NCBI GenBank assembly: GCA_032433765.1
Contig: JAVIAB010000059.1
Coordinates: 62,042,178 to 62,106,177 of the forward strand
DNA from: Megaustenia siamemsis
Taxonomy: Eukaryota; Mollusca; Gastropoda; Stylommatophora; Ariophantidae
DNA length: 64,000 bases
Reading direction: 5' to 3'
The first letter of the stretch is position 1. Each line of letters begins with the position of its first letter. The notes beneath the pieces are model-generated. The model was given only the letters and a program-made list of their open reading frames with translations, searched no databases and was not told where the DNA came from. The position numbers and the translations under genes were made by a program. Of the stretch, positions 1 to 10,397 are shown piece after piece.

Positions 1-240
1 AATTCTCAAACACAAAAAGAGAACTCATAAGAAACGTCAGAGAGAAATAATCGACATTTTTCTGGCACATCATGAGAAGAGAAAAGTTGGAATACTCGGT
101 TACAGCAGGCAAAATACAGAGAACGGGGGATTTCAGAAACAAAGAGAGAAGATACTGGATAGTTTGATGGTATGGCACGGAAAATAGTCAACTATACAAT
201 TGGTACGATGCACTGAAGACAGAGAATTGCAGAAGGCCAT
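1..240 (+). mobile_element. LINE 3' fragment (decayed)
   Basis: The + frames carry a frameshifted version of the C-terminal block seen at 18811-19285 (KRELL, GHIMRR, KLEY, TTGKI, WHGKQSTTEL, CTVDRRL). The same fragment occurs at 8276-8527 and 12879-13130. It ends at the SINE target site. Confidence 0.75.
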
Positions 241-252
241 GTTATCAGACTA

Positions 253-478
253 CTGGACTACAAAGGACAAGAGGTAGGGTTCGATCCCAACCGACGGCTT
301 CCGGTTCACCCAGCCTTTAATGGGTACCGGATTTTTTCTGGGAAAGTAAAGCGGCACGGGCGTAATACTGACCACATTACCCAAAAATCATGTGCCGAAG
401 TTCTGTAAAATTTATGGTCACTAACACCATATTTCCTATACGCCACTTGGCGTGACGGGGATACTTTTTCTTTTTTAC
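253..478 (+). mobile_element. tRNA-derived SINE (family S1), 5'-truncated, with target duplication
   Basis: It begins at CTGGACTACAAAGG (A box missing). It includes the B-box-like GGTTCGATCCC and the conserved 3' body (GGGTACCGGA, ACGCCACTTGGCGTGACGGGG). The 12-bp direct repeat GTTATCAGACTA flanks it at 241-252 and 479-490. Equivalent insertions are 8540-8766 and 13143-13370. Confidence 0.85.
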
Positions 479-560
479 GTTATCAGACTAATCAATATAT
501 CACAATTTAGGAGGCACTTTGACAGAAAAGATCTAAGAATAATAAAGAACATGTACAGGC
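479..560 (+). mobile_element. LINE reverse transcriptase fragment
   Basis: The + frame reads INISQFRR, DRKDLRIIKNMYRQQ, the segment before the RT VRQGCVLSP motif. It breaks off at RQQ, where a different repeat (ACTTCCG, ATGGCGGA) begins. The intact continuation is in the third copy at 13456-13600. Confidence 0.7.
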
Positions 561-1124
561 AACAAGACTTCCGTTTCCAAGATGGCGGAACTGAGTCACG
601 TTCTCTCTATCGCTGCAGAAATTCCGTTGGATTCGTATCAACTTCGGGTTTCCGTTCCAATTTTCTGCATTTCAGTCGAAATGATGTTCTACTTGTTATA
701 TCTGCGCCATTGAATTGGCGTTGCACGCACAGCAATGCTCCGTTTTGACAATTCAAGTGTTGTGAATGCGCCTTCCAACGTCTAACGTCTAATGTTGATC
801 TGCGTTTTACGTCACACAAAGTGCTGTTCAGTGACCATTTGATGGAGATGGTTGACGCAAGTTATTTACAAGTTACAACGCATTAATGTGGTGGGCTCCG
901 TCAAGTCAGTCAAGTCAGCGTCTTTGGGAAGTTTGTACCATGTTTCGTTCGTTGTAGACTGCATTCAGTAGAGTAATCATGAATACATGGGCGCAGACAT
1001 TTTGTGCGTGTTACGTCATCATAATGGATCATCGTGTGTCCCAAGACCGACCATGCGCTAATCTTGCGATTTGTTGTTTGTTGTGCATCGGGGATAATCT
1101 GAAGACGAACTGTGTTTTGTATGT
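561..1124. repeat. Repeat segment of unknown class
   Basis: Present twice (561-1124 and 8849-9412) as part of unit X. It begins ACTTCCGTTTCCAAGATGGCGGA, resembling the start of the dispersed element D1 (42710). No coding frame of interest; it may be the 5' part of a retroelement. Confidence 0.5.
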
Positions 1125-1650
1125 TCGGAGTTGGAGTCAAACACGATGTCCTAACATCATCAAGCGCCATACATTTACTATGACGATCATCATTTTCAGG
1201 AGGACGTGATCTTCCGGGCAATGTGATGGATAGGCGGCAGGAACCATTGAAGGCTATGTCTGCAAAGTGTTCCTTGTTGCAGTTTCCTCATGTTCCAAGT
1301 CCGTCTTGTTGCAGGAGCTACTGAGTTAAGTGCTCTGTGCACACCGTGAGCTGTGTGTCTCATCCATTTTGATCATGTTTCGATACTCCAAATGTGTACG
1401 ATGAATGATGATATCGTATGACAGGGAACAGTTGGCTGTGTTCACTTTCTGTGCGGTTTCGCCTTATGTCTTTTGGCGTGTGCTGAGACTGCTATGATGG
1501 GGACTACAGTTACCTTTCTTTGTTTGGAAGATGAGTTATAATTCGGATGATTCCACTGGCACGGGCGGTTGAGCAATTATGGATTTTAATTCGCTTGCTG
1601 TGATACCGAGGCCTTCCATAACCAATAACCAATAATAACCAATAAGTTTC
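1125..1650 (+). repeat. Dispersed element D1, copy 1
   Basis: Homologous to 6072-6592, 9413-9938, 42710-43148 and (reverse) 16124-16445. The core starts near an ACTTCCGG/ATGGCGG motif and ends in a short AATAACC-type tail (CCATAACCAATAACCAATA). The class is unknown; the promoter-like start and simple-repeat tail suggest a non-autonomous retroelement or LINE 5' region. Confidence 0.7.
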
Positions 1651-1654
1651 TCTT

Positions 1655-2090
1655 CCAGGGAGGTGGGTATGGACTACATTGTCCTTCTCAAGTCTGTGTA
1701 ATGGGGGCAATCCTGTAGATCATGTTTTGTTATCATGTTATCCAGGGTACAGTGACATTGGCTGGTAGTACCAATTTTAAGTTTGGTGAACATGTGGTGT
1801 ATCATTCTGTTGTGGCCTGTGTGTAGGCGATGTATGATGACTTGATCCCTCCTTGATAGTTGGTGGTATCCATCCCTCTCGTTATACTTTGGGTGTTCTC
1901 GTTTCCATTTTTCATGAAACTGGCTTTTGATGATGGATTTAGCTTCATCGTATCTGACCAGATGGTTCTCCTGTGGTAATCTCCCTCCCTCTTTAGCTAA
2001 TTTGTCTGCACGTTAGTTCCCGTGTATATTACAGTGTGATCGTATCCACTGGATGACCACTCTCTGGAAGTTATTGCATAGTTGGACTAG
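1655..2090 (-). mobile_element. LINE 3' fragment with RNase H domain (I-clade type)
   Basis: The minus frames read VIQWIRSHC, then RADKLAKEG, then VIIHRLHTGHNRM and FTKLKIGTTS. These correspond to the RNase H end and zinc-finger tail of the full LINE at 43712-47756 but are clearly diverged. Internal stops are present. A second copy is at 9943-10378. Confidence 0.8.
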
Positions 2091-2109
2091 GAAAAAACGA
2101 TACAAATTT

Positions 2110-3218
2110 TACGTTGAATGTCTTCACATCTAACACACTACAAGATATTTTTTGTTGTCATCTTTCTTTCCTCACTTGCATTTCAACGTCGAGTCTGCGG
2201 TCTTTTGCTCTTCTGATGGCTTTTCCAACTTTTATGTTTCTTAGTATTTCTAATATTCCATCAATCCATCTTTTGCTATTATGCTGGCTTCTTCTACTGT
2301 TATGTTTCCTAGTGTTTCTAATATTCCAATAATCCATCTTTTCTTCTTCTGCTGGCTTCTCCTACTGTTATGTTTCCTAGTGTTTCTAATATTCCAATAA
2401 TCCATCTTTTCTTCTTCTGCTGGCTTCTCCTACTGTTATATTTCATAATGTTTCTAATATTCCAATAATCCATCTTTGCTTCTTCTGCTGGCTTCTCCTA
2501 CTGTTATATTTCATAATGTTTTTAATATTCCAATAATCCATCTTTTCTTCTTCTGCTGGTTTCTCCTACTGTTGTATTTCATAATGTTTTTAATATTCCA
2601 ATAATCCATCTTTTGCTCTTCTGCTGGCATCCGCTACTGTTATATTTCATAATGTTTTTAATATTCCAATAATCCATCATTTGCTCTTCTGCTGGCATCC
2701 GCTACTGTTATATTTCATAATGTTTTTAATATTCCAATAATCCATCTTTTGCTGGCTTCTCCTACTGTTATGTTCCTAGTGTTTCTAATATATTACACCA
2801 ATCCATCTTTTTTTGTGTGTCGGCCCTTTGGGGTCGGTTTTCTTGCAACACTTTTTGAAGACTCGTTGTATTGTGTTTTGATATTTCTGTCTCGTATTTA
2901 TCACGTGGCCAAATCATTTTATCTGTTGTTTCTTTATGTATTCTAAGGCAAAAATAATTCCTAACGTTTTTTCACAGTTCTTAATTTGTAATCATATCTC
3001 GCAGGCTGTTTCCTATAAGCGTCTAACATATTTCATTTCGGTAGCAGCTATTATTCTTGTTGTACTTGAGTCTAGCGTCCTGCTCTCGTGTTGGTTGTAC
3101 AATGTTGGAATTAATATTGTATTTTAAAGTGCTCGGTTTGCCTATAGTGTAATTTCCCTGTTGAACAGCATTGGTAACAGTTGTCCGATGATTTAACAAG
3201 CTTTGTTACATCTTGAGT
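2110..3218 (-). mobile_element. LINE C-terminal region with internal tandem expansion
   Basis: Minus-strand pieces match the C-terminal block of the 13604-13953 fragment (IKWFGHVTRQKD, RWIDGILEALGN). Between about 2235 and 2790 the RWIxGILExxGN codons are tandemly repeated about eight times as units of about 70 bp (TAATATTCCAATAATCCATC). A second copy is at 10398-11506. Confidence 0.75.
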
Positions 3219-3929
3219 CTATTTAGCTGCTTGTGAATTATTATTCTTTGTCATTGGACTTCCATTTTTTTCATTTGGTATTCTATCTCTTCTTGTGTTG
3301 TTTGTTACTTTTCTCAAGCATCGCATCTCACATGTATTGATCTTTCTTAAATGTGATTTAGAAAGGGTCCATGTTTGACTTTCATAGCACAAAGTTGGTA
3401 TGAAGATGCTATTTATCATTTGTTGTTTAGCTGGTATAGAAATGTTTGGATGTCTTAACAATGGTGAAAGCTGGTATGTGAAAGCATTTGCTTTTTGTAT
3501 TCTCATGTCAATTTCTCTGTCTAGTTTTCCATCTTCTGTGAACATTGTGCCTAAATACTTGAATTCCTCTACTTGTTTTATTTCTTTGTCTTTGATCTTG
3601 ATGTTTAATGGGTGTCTTAATTTGCTTATTCTTATAGTCTCTGTTTTTGCTGTGTTAATTTTCATACTGTAGTTTGTGCAGCTTTTATCTAAAGATGTTA
3701 AATGCTGTTGTAGCAGGTTTTCATCCTCATATATTAGGCATTTGTCATCTGCGAAGAGTAGCTCATTGATGTTGGAGTTTTCTACCTCTATGTTATTATT
3801 TGATTTGTCCTTGTTGTTGGTTGTTTCCTGATTTATTTTGTCCATATATATGATGAAGAGGAGTGGTGAGAGAACACATCCTTGTCTTACTCCTGTTGTA
3901 CTCACTCCTTCAAAAAATGGTAGGAACAA
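3219..3929 (-). pseudogene. LINE reverse transcriptase fragment
   Basis: A 236-codon open frame with RT motifs in order: GVRQGCVLSPLLF (residues about 14-26), LLFADD (about 56-61, catalytic aspartates present), KTE, and FKYLGTMFTEDG. It ends with a CYESQTWT / CLRKVTNNTRRDRI block. It lacks an endonuclease and the N-terminal RT half, so it is a 5'-truncated, non-functional copy of an endonuclease/RT-type LINE. The clade is not assignable by eye. A shorter duplicate is at 11507-12110, cut by the X'/Z' junction. Confidence 0.88.
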
Positions 3930-4205
3930 AACCCTGCCAAGAATATATAGAACAACAACTTAAATGGTTTGGCCACCTGGTCAGAATGAATCCTCACCAA
4001 TCACCATCAAGGGCGTTCTTCTCGAGAATGCATGGAAAAAGACCATGAGGAAGACCCAGAAGATGATGGATAGATGCAGTGACAGAGACATGTAACAACA
4101 AAGGAAAATCACTAATTTAGACAATTCGAGCAGCACAAGAACGACAAATGATATAAACCACGACACCTTTTAGGTATCAGTGAAAAGAGAAAAGAAGACG
4201 AAGAT
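3918..4205 (+). mobile_element. LINE C-terminal fragment, opposite orientation
   Basis: The + frame reads KPCQEYIEQQLKWFGHLVRM, then RMHGKRP, and decays into stops. The same 3' end occurs at 30640-31210 (minus). It abuts the RT fragment in opposite orientation, so the two came from separate insertions or an inversion. Confidence 0.8.
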
Positions 4206-4415
4206 TGGACTTCCAAGGTATTTAAATTATTCTTTCTGTTTTAATTGCCTTACCTCTATCGTCGTGTTGGCGTTTCTTTTCGTTTGTAACTTTCCCTAAT
4301 TTCTGTCTTGTTGATGTTGATTTTCATGTTGTATTGTTTGCTTATGCTGTTAGGTCTATTTAAGTGTCTGTTTGTAGATCTTTTTATTTTCATGTATTTA
4401 TACATGTTATATATA
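4206..4415. other. AT-rich spacer
   Basis: T-rich sequence with no supported gene; weak similarity to minus-strand LINE coding (CTTACCTCTATCG to TTGATGTTGATTTTC). Confidence 0.4.
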
Positions 4416-4655
4416 CACAGTGCTCATTGGTTAGTGAACTGGACTACAAAGGACAAGGGGTTGGGATCGATCCAATCGATGGCTTCCGGGTTCACCCAGC
4501 CTTAAATGGGTACCGGATTTTTTTCTGGGAAAGTAAAGCAGCACGCACGGGCGTAATACCGGCCACATTACCCCAAAAATCATGTGCTGAAGGTCTGTAA
4601 AATATAGCGTCACTAACACCTATACACCACTTGGCGCGACGAGGGTACTTTACTT
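4416..4655 (+). mobile_element. SINE S1 copy
   Basis: It runs from the A-box region (CATTGGTTAGTGAACTGGAC) through the 3' body (GGGTACCGGA, CACTTGGCGCGACG) to the TACTTTACTT tail. It lacks a clean tRNA 5' end. Confidence 0.85.
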
Positions 4656-4675
4656 ATTTATATATATATACACAG

Positions 4676-4955
4676 TCTGAGAGATAAGACCAGAATATAT
4701 AAGGAAACAATAGATAAATGGTTTGGCCACGTGACAAGGCAGAAAGATCAAAACGCAACACAACGAGCCTTCAAAAAACGTTGTGAGAACACCAGATCCA
4801 AGAGTCGACCACGAAAAGATGGATCGATGGGATGTTAGAAGCACTAGGAACATAACAGCAGCAGAGGCGAACAGAAGAGCAAAAGACCGCAAATTATATC
4901 TCCCCTCGACGCTGAAAGGCAGATGAGGAAGGAAAGTAGAAGAAGAAATATATAC
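4676..4955 (+). mobile_element. LINE C-terminal fragment
   Basis: The + frame reads WFGHVTRQKDQNATQRAF, then KRCENTRSK and RPRK, then a frameshift. Same family as 13604-13953 and 59010-59305. Confidence 0.82.
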
Positions 4956-4975
4956 ATACATACATATAGAAGAAG

Positions 4976-5095
4976 GTTGTTTCAAGACATCAAGGAGCCC
5001 TTGAAGATGACAACAAAAGAAATGAGAGATTTGGCTAGAGACAGAGATTCTTTCCGACGGCTGTGGTGAGTGCAACGTGAAGCAAAGGACGTCTC
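4976..5095 (+). mobile_element. LINE 3' end fragment (second family)
   Basis: The + frame reads LFQDIKEPLKMTTKEMRDLARDRDSFRRLW. This resembles the very C-terminal E-M-R-D-L-A-x-D-R block common in CR1/L2-like LINE ORFs. Confidence 0.6.
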
Positions 5096-5601
5096 TTTGC
5101 TCTTTGTTTTTTTTTCTTCTCTTTCTTCATGTTTCCACCGCTCCCCCACCCCAATTGCACCCAAGTTGTTACCTCCCCTCTGGATCATCTCAACCCCCCC
5201 CCTCCCCCAGGGGGCAGTAGCGCCTACTTCAAGAACACTCGTTAAATTATCATAATGGCAGTAGTTTATCTAATTCACCCATTGTTGTGTTTTTGTAGTA
5301 ATCTGTTACACTAACAAAACCGTAGCTGATGAAATTCAATGACGGAAAGCTCTGTATTATTTACAACAAATAAAGATAGTGGGCGGAGGGTCTCGCTCAA
5401 TCCATGAAGTTTCGGTGATTAAGTGGTTAGTTCTATTGCTATTGAACCGAATGGCCAAGGCTTAATTCTCAGATCTGGTAAATGTGTTTCTTCTCCAGCA
5501 GATATGGTTTTGGGGTTTATTCAGTATCTAGAAGTTACATGTTAGTCAGCAAGGATGTCTAAATTCAAGAGGGCTACTGTGAGATCTAGAGTAAACATGC
5601 T
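5096..5601. other. Pyrimidine-rich and unassigned sequence
   Basis: C/T-rich to about 5220, then AT-rich. A faint tRNA-like stretch (GTGATTAAGTGGTTAG near 5417) may be a decayed SINE. No gene supported. Confidence 0.4.
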
Positions 5602-5975
5602 TACTGCTTGCTTGCTGCGTTCGCCTGATAACTAAAGCAGTACACCTCTTCATCATCCGCCTTTGAAAGGACGTTAGGTGGGCGTGTCTGCGTTGTGTTG
5701 TGGTTTGCAGTATAATTGTGATATTTGCGCCTTTGGGCCCAACACATCCGACTTCATCGCGACATTTTTGAGAACCAGGTTGTCTTCCCTCTTCGATCCC
5801 TACTCGCTTGGCCAGACTGGACAGGTTAGTGTGGTAATAGAGGCACCACGGAGAGGTGGAGCAGGGTCTAGATTGTTCTGATTCACCGATCCTGGCGTAA
5901 GCCATCAGCTGTGGGTCGCTGACAACTTTCAGCTCTGGTGCTGTGAGCTGCGCCTTCGCCTCCGGGTAGACATGT
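5602..5975. repeat. Dispersed element D2, copy 1
   Basis: About 370 bp homologous to 21880-22270 and, weakly, to 17235-17420. It shares GTATAACTGTTATATTTGCGC-type sequence, CAACACATCCGACTTCA, TCGATCCCTGCTCGCTTGGCC and GGAGAGGTGGAGCAGG. No open frame is conserved between copies. Class unknown. Confidence 0.75.
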
Positions 5976-6071
5976 GATTTTATAATTTCTATATGTTGTT
6001 TATAATTTTACAAATTCACATTGCGGGAAAATCTTACGGTCTGTTTGATGTGGGACGGGGATAATTCGACG

Positions 6072-6592
6072 ACTAACTCGAAATTGGAGTAAAAAACGAT
6101 ATCCTAACACCATCAAGCGCTATACATAAACAACAAAAAAATATGACGATTGTCATTTTCAGGAGGACGTGAACTTCCGGTCAATATGGTGGATAGGCGG
6201 CAGGAACCATTGAAGGCTAAGTATGAAAAGTGTTCCTTGTTGCAGTTTCCTCATTTTCCAAGTCCGGCTTGTTGCAGAAGCTACCGAGTTAAGTGCTCTG
6301 TGCACGCCGTGAGCTGTGTGTTTCATCCGTTTTAATCGTGTTTCGATATTTCAATTGTTTACGATGAATGATGATATCGTATGACAATGAACAGTTGGCT
6401 GTGTTCACTTTCTGTGCGGTCTCGCCTTATGTCTTTTGGTGTGTTTTGAGACTGTTATGATGAGGACTACAGCTACTTTTCTTTATTTGAGAGATGAGAT
6501 AGTAATTCGGATGATTCCACTGGCACGGGCGGTTGAGCAATTATGGATTTTAATTCGTTTGCAGTGATACCGGGCCTTCCATAACCATAAAC
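6072..6592 (+). repeat. Dispersed element D1, copy 2
   Basis: Same order of blocks as 1125-1650 with scattered substitutions, ending in CCTTCCATAACCATAAAC. It abuts the SINE-derived minisatellite at 6600. Confidence 0.75.
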
Positions 6593-6599
6593 ATCCAGC

Positions 6600-7370
6600 A
6601 TCTAAAAATGGGTACCAGAGATTTTACTCGGAAGCCTGGCGAAATACAGACCACATTACACCATGAGAAAAATGTCACTGGTGATCGGAAGAATAACGTA
6701 GCACTACATTCAATTACACAAAATTCAATAACACTGTACTCATTATCCATATACGCTAACATCATATTCAACAACACCGTACTCCCGACCATCATATTCA
6801 GTGTCACCATATTCACTCTCATCACATTCACTAATAACATATTCACTAACATAATCACTAACACCATATTCACTAACACCATATTCACTATCACAATATT
6901 CACTAACACTATATTCACTATAACTATATTCACTATCACTATATTCACTATCACTATATTCACTAACACCATATTCACTATAACTATATTCACTAACACC
7001 ATATTCACTATCACTATATTCACTAATACCATATTCAATATCACTATATTCACTAACACCATATTCACTATCACTATATTTACTATCACCATATTCACTA
7101 TCACCATATTCACTATATTCACTAACACCATATTCACTATCACAATATTCAATAACACTATATTAACTATCACTATATTCACTAACACCATATTCACTAA
7201 CACCATATTCACTATCACTATATTCACTTACACCATATTCACTATCAATATATTCACTATCACTATATTCACTAACACCATATTCACTAACACTATATTC
7301 ACTATCATTATATTCACTAACACCATGTGCACTGACACTATTCACTATAATCATATTCCTTGAATGTCCC
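6600..7370. repeat. Minisatellite grown from a SINE S1 segment
   Basis: Units of about 15 and 30 bp built on CACTAACACCATATT and CACTATCACTATATT run from about 6735 to 7360. The left flank (ATGGGTACCAGAGATTTTAC, CAGACCACATTACACC) and right flank (ATCATATTCCTTGAATG, CAAGGCGTATATGG) are SINE S1 sequence. The repeat motif equals the S1 segment CACTAACACCATATTC. Long frames in this stretch (NIVIVNMVLVN and TIFTNTIF) are repeat artefacts. Confidence 0.85.
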
Positions 7371-7604
7371 TCAAGGCGTATATGGAACATGTACTTCTTT
7401 TCATAATTGTTGAAATCGTCAGATGTGAAGACATTTCACATAAACGTTCAACTGTGTTTGAGAATTAGGTAGAGAGCATTCATAGTTTAGCACAAATAGG
7501 TAATATTGTTGCTAGGAACTGGTGAATGTCGACAAATAAACATACATTTGTATTGAGCAACGTCACTAATAAGAATTGTATTGAGCAGCAATCTGTCGGC
7601 CTGC

Positions 7605-7850
7605 TTGACCGTCCGTCTGTCTGTCTGTCCGTCCATAGTCTGTCTGTCTGCCTGCCTGTCCATCCGTCTGCTTGTCTGTCCGTCTATTTGCTTGTCTGTC
7701 CGTTAGTTTGCCTGTATGTCAGTCCATCTGCTTGTTCGTTCGTCCGTCCGTCTGTCTGTCCGTCCGTCTGCCTGTCTGTCTATTGTCCGTTCGACTGTCT
7801 GTCTGCCCGTCCGTCTACCTCTCAGTCCACTATCCGTTCGTCTGTTTGTC
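7605..7850. repeat. TGTC/CGTC-rich simple array
   Basis: Imperfect (C/T)GTC tetranucleotide array. The apparent SVCLSV frames in all three phases come from the 4-bp periodicity. A second copy with deletions is at 12222-12450. Confidence 0.85.
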
Positions 7851-7875
7851 ATTGTCTATCATCGTTTTCAATTGT

Positions 7876-8110
7876 CGACATTTTACAGCACCCGCTGCAC
7901 AGGCTCGATCTGGCACCTTGCTACTTCTTGCTGTTTCCTTAGTGGAAGGAACACCACAAAGGACACCGATACACTTCTGACAAGGAGACGCAAGCGGCTG
8001 TGGGTATCTGATCCTGGAAGAAGACATTTGATTTCCTCCTCGACTGGATGGAGCAACTTGTCTAACGATGACGTTTATGCCTTGACCGATTTAGTGACCA
8101 CATTGACAAA
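7876..8110 (+). pseudogene. Mariner transposase C-terminal remnant, copy 1
   Basis: The + strand reads LQHPLHRLDLAPCYFLLFP, then frameshifted sequence matching RYTS and a FLLDWMEQLV block. The motif corresponds to the mariner H-P-P-Y-S-P-D-L-A-P-C-D-F signature. The final D of the catalytic triad is replaced by Y here (GAC to TAC). 5' two-thirds missing. Confidence 0.78.
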
Positions 8111-8539
8111 TAATGACATCTCCACGCGAAAGACATTCCAAGCTTTCACAAAATGTACAGCTTTCTTGTGTATCTTGCACATTAATGTTATCATCCCCGG
8201 AGAGGTAAAACTATCAACCCCCATAGCATATTTAAGGTTTCCTCAAAGTGTTGTCTAAGTATTTATGCTCTAAAAGGCCAACGAGGAAATTCTCAAACAC
8301 AAAAAGAGAACTCATAAGAAACGTCAGAGAGAAATAATCGACATTTTTCTGGCACATCATGAGAAGAGAAAAGTTGGAATACTCGGTTACAGCAGGCAAA
8401 ATACAGAGAAAGGGGGATTTCAGAAACAAAGAGAGAAGATACTGGATAGTTTGATGGTATGGCACGGAAAATAGTCAACTATACAATTGGTACGATGCAC
8501 TGAAGACAGAGAATTGCAGAAGGCCATGTTATCAGACTA

Positions 8540-8766
8540 CTGGACTACAAAGGACAAGAGGTAGGGTTCGATCCCAACCGACGGCTTCCGGTTCACCCAG
8601 CCTTTAATGGGTACCGGATTTTTTCTGGGAAAGTAAAGCGGCACGGGCGTAATACTGACCACATTACCCCAAAAATCATGTGCCGAAGTTCTGTAAAATT
8701 TATGGTCACTAACACCATATTTCCTATACGCCACTTGGCGTGACGGGGATACTTTTTCTTTTTTAC
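8540..8766 (+). mobile_element. SINE S1 in unit X copy 2
   Basis: Duplicate of the insertion at 253-478, with the same GTTATCAGACTA direct repeats (8528-8539 and 8767-8778). It was carried by the segmental duplication, not inserted independently. Confidence 0.85.
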
Positions 8767-9412
8767 GTTATCAGACTAATCAATATATCACAATTTAGGA
8801 GGCACTTTGACAGAAAAGATCTAAGAATAATAAAGAACATGTACAGGCAACAAGACTTCCGTTTCCAAGATGGCGGAACTGAGTCACGTTCTCTCTATCG
8901 CTGCAGAAATTCCGTTGGATTCGTATCAACTTCGGGTTTCCGTTCCAATTTTCTGCATTTCAGTCGAAATGATGTTCTACTTGTTATATCTGAGCCATTG
9001 AATTGGCGTTGCACGCACAGCAATGCTCCGTTTTGACAATTCAAGTGTTGCGAATGCGCCTTCCAACGTCTAACGTCTAATGTTGATCTGCGTTTTACGT
9101 CACACAAAGTGCTGTTCAGTGACCATTTGATGGAGATGGTTGACGCAAGTTATTTACAAGTTACAACGCATTAATGTGGTGGGCTCCGTCAAGTCAGTCA
9201 AGTCAGCGTCTTTGGGAAGTTTGTACCATGTTTCGTTCGTTGTAGACTGCATTCAGTAGAGTAATCATGAATACATGGGCGCAGACATTTTGTGCGTGTT
9301 ACGTCATCATAATGGATCATCGTGTGTCCCAAGACCGACCATGCGCTAATCTTGCGATTTGTTGTTTGTTGTGCATCGGGGATAATCTGAAGACGAACTG
9401 TGTTTTGTATGT

Positions 9413-9938
9413 TCGGAGTTGGAGTCAAACACGATGTCCTAACATCATCAAGCGCCATACATTTACTATGACGATCATCATTTTCAGGAGGACGTGATCT
9501 TCCGGGCAATGTGATGGATAGGCGGCAGGAACCATTGAAGGCTATGTCTGCAAAGTGTTCCTTGTTGCAGTTTCCTCATGTTCCAAGTCCGTCTTGTTGC
9601 AGGAGCTACTGAGTTAAGTGCTCTGTGCACACCGTGAGCTGTGTGTCTCATCCATTTTGATCATGTTTCGATACTCCAAATGTGTACGATGAATGATGAT
9701 ATCGTATGACAGGGAACAGTTGGCTGTGTTCACTTTCTGTGCGGTTTCGCCTTATGTCTTTTGGCGTGTGCTGAGACTGCTATGATGGGGACTACAGTTA
9801 CCTTTCTTTGTTTGGAAGATGAGTTATAATTCGGATGATTCCACTGGCACGGGCGGTTGAGCAATTATGGATTTTAATTCGCTTGCTGTGATACCGAGGC
9901 CTTCCATAACCAATAACCAATAATAACCAATAAGTTTC
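9413..9938 (+). repeat. Dispersed element D1 in unit X copy 2
   Basis: Near-identical to 1125-1650. Confidence 0.75.
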
Positions 9939-9942
9939 TCTT

Positions 9943-10378
9943 CCAGGGAGGTGGGTATGGACTACATTGTCCTTCTCAAGTCTGTGTAATGGGGGCAATC
10001 CTGTAGATCATGTTTTGTTATCATGTTATCCAGGGTACAGTGACATTGGCTGGTAGTACCAATTTTAAGTTTGGTGAACATGTGGTGTATCATTCTGTTG
10101 TGGCCTGTGTGTAGGCGATGTATGATGACTTGATCCCTCCTTGATAGTTGGTGGTATCCATCCCTCTCGTTATACTTTGGGTGTTCTCGTTTCCATTTTT
10201 CATGAAACTGGCTTTTGATGATGGATTTAGCTTCATCGTATCTGACCAGATGGTTCTCCTGTGGTAATCTCCCTCCCTCTTTAGCTAATTTGTCTGCACG
10301 TTAGTTCCCGTGTATATTACAGTGTGATCGTATCCACTGGATGACCACTCTCTGGAAGTTATTGCATAGTTGGACTAG
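9943..10378 (-). mobile_element. LINE RNase H fragment in unit X copy 2
   Basis: Duplicate of 1655-2090. Confidence 0.8.
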
Positions 10379-10397
10379 GAAAAAACGATACAAATTT

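Larger units (their letters stand above)
1..3822. repeat. Segmental duplication, copy 1 of unit X
   Basis: This matches 8288-12110 nearly base for base (offset 8287-8288; only a few substitutions and one C-run indel were noticed). It is composed of LINE 3' fragment, SINE, LINE RT start, two dispersed elements, LINE RNase H fragment, LINE C-terminus with minisatellite, and LINE RT fragment. The copy is cut by the window edge. The right boundary at about 3822 is where copies diverge (GTTGTTGG then different sequence). Confidence 0.93.
7495..8287. repeat. Unit Z, copy 1
   Basis: Homologous to 12111-12890 (offset about 4616 falling to 4603 because of small deletions in the second copy). It contains a TGTC/CGTC-rich array and a mariner transposase C-terminal remnant. 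Divergence between the two Z copies is visibly higher than between the two X copies. Confidence 0.88.

Noticed and set aside
452..1221. Small ORFs repeated at +8288
   Set aside because: They recur only because of the segmental duplication; no start context or domain.
4650..5075. 141-codon minus ORF
   Set aside because: Shadow of the + strand LINE C-terminal fragment at 4676-4955.
6550..7363. Long ORFs on both strands (VNIVIVNMVL, TIFTNTIF)
   Set aside because: Artefacts of the SINE-derived minisatellite.
7526..8258. Overlapping SVCLSV-type ORFs
   Set aside because: All three frames of a TGTC/CGTC array, joined to mariner remnant.
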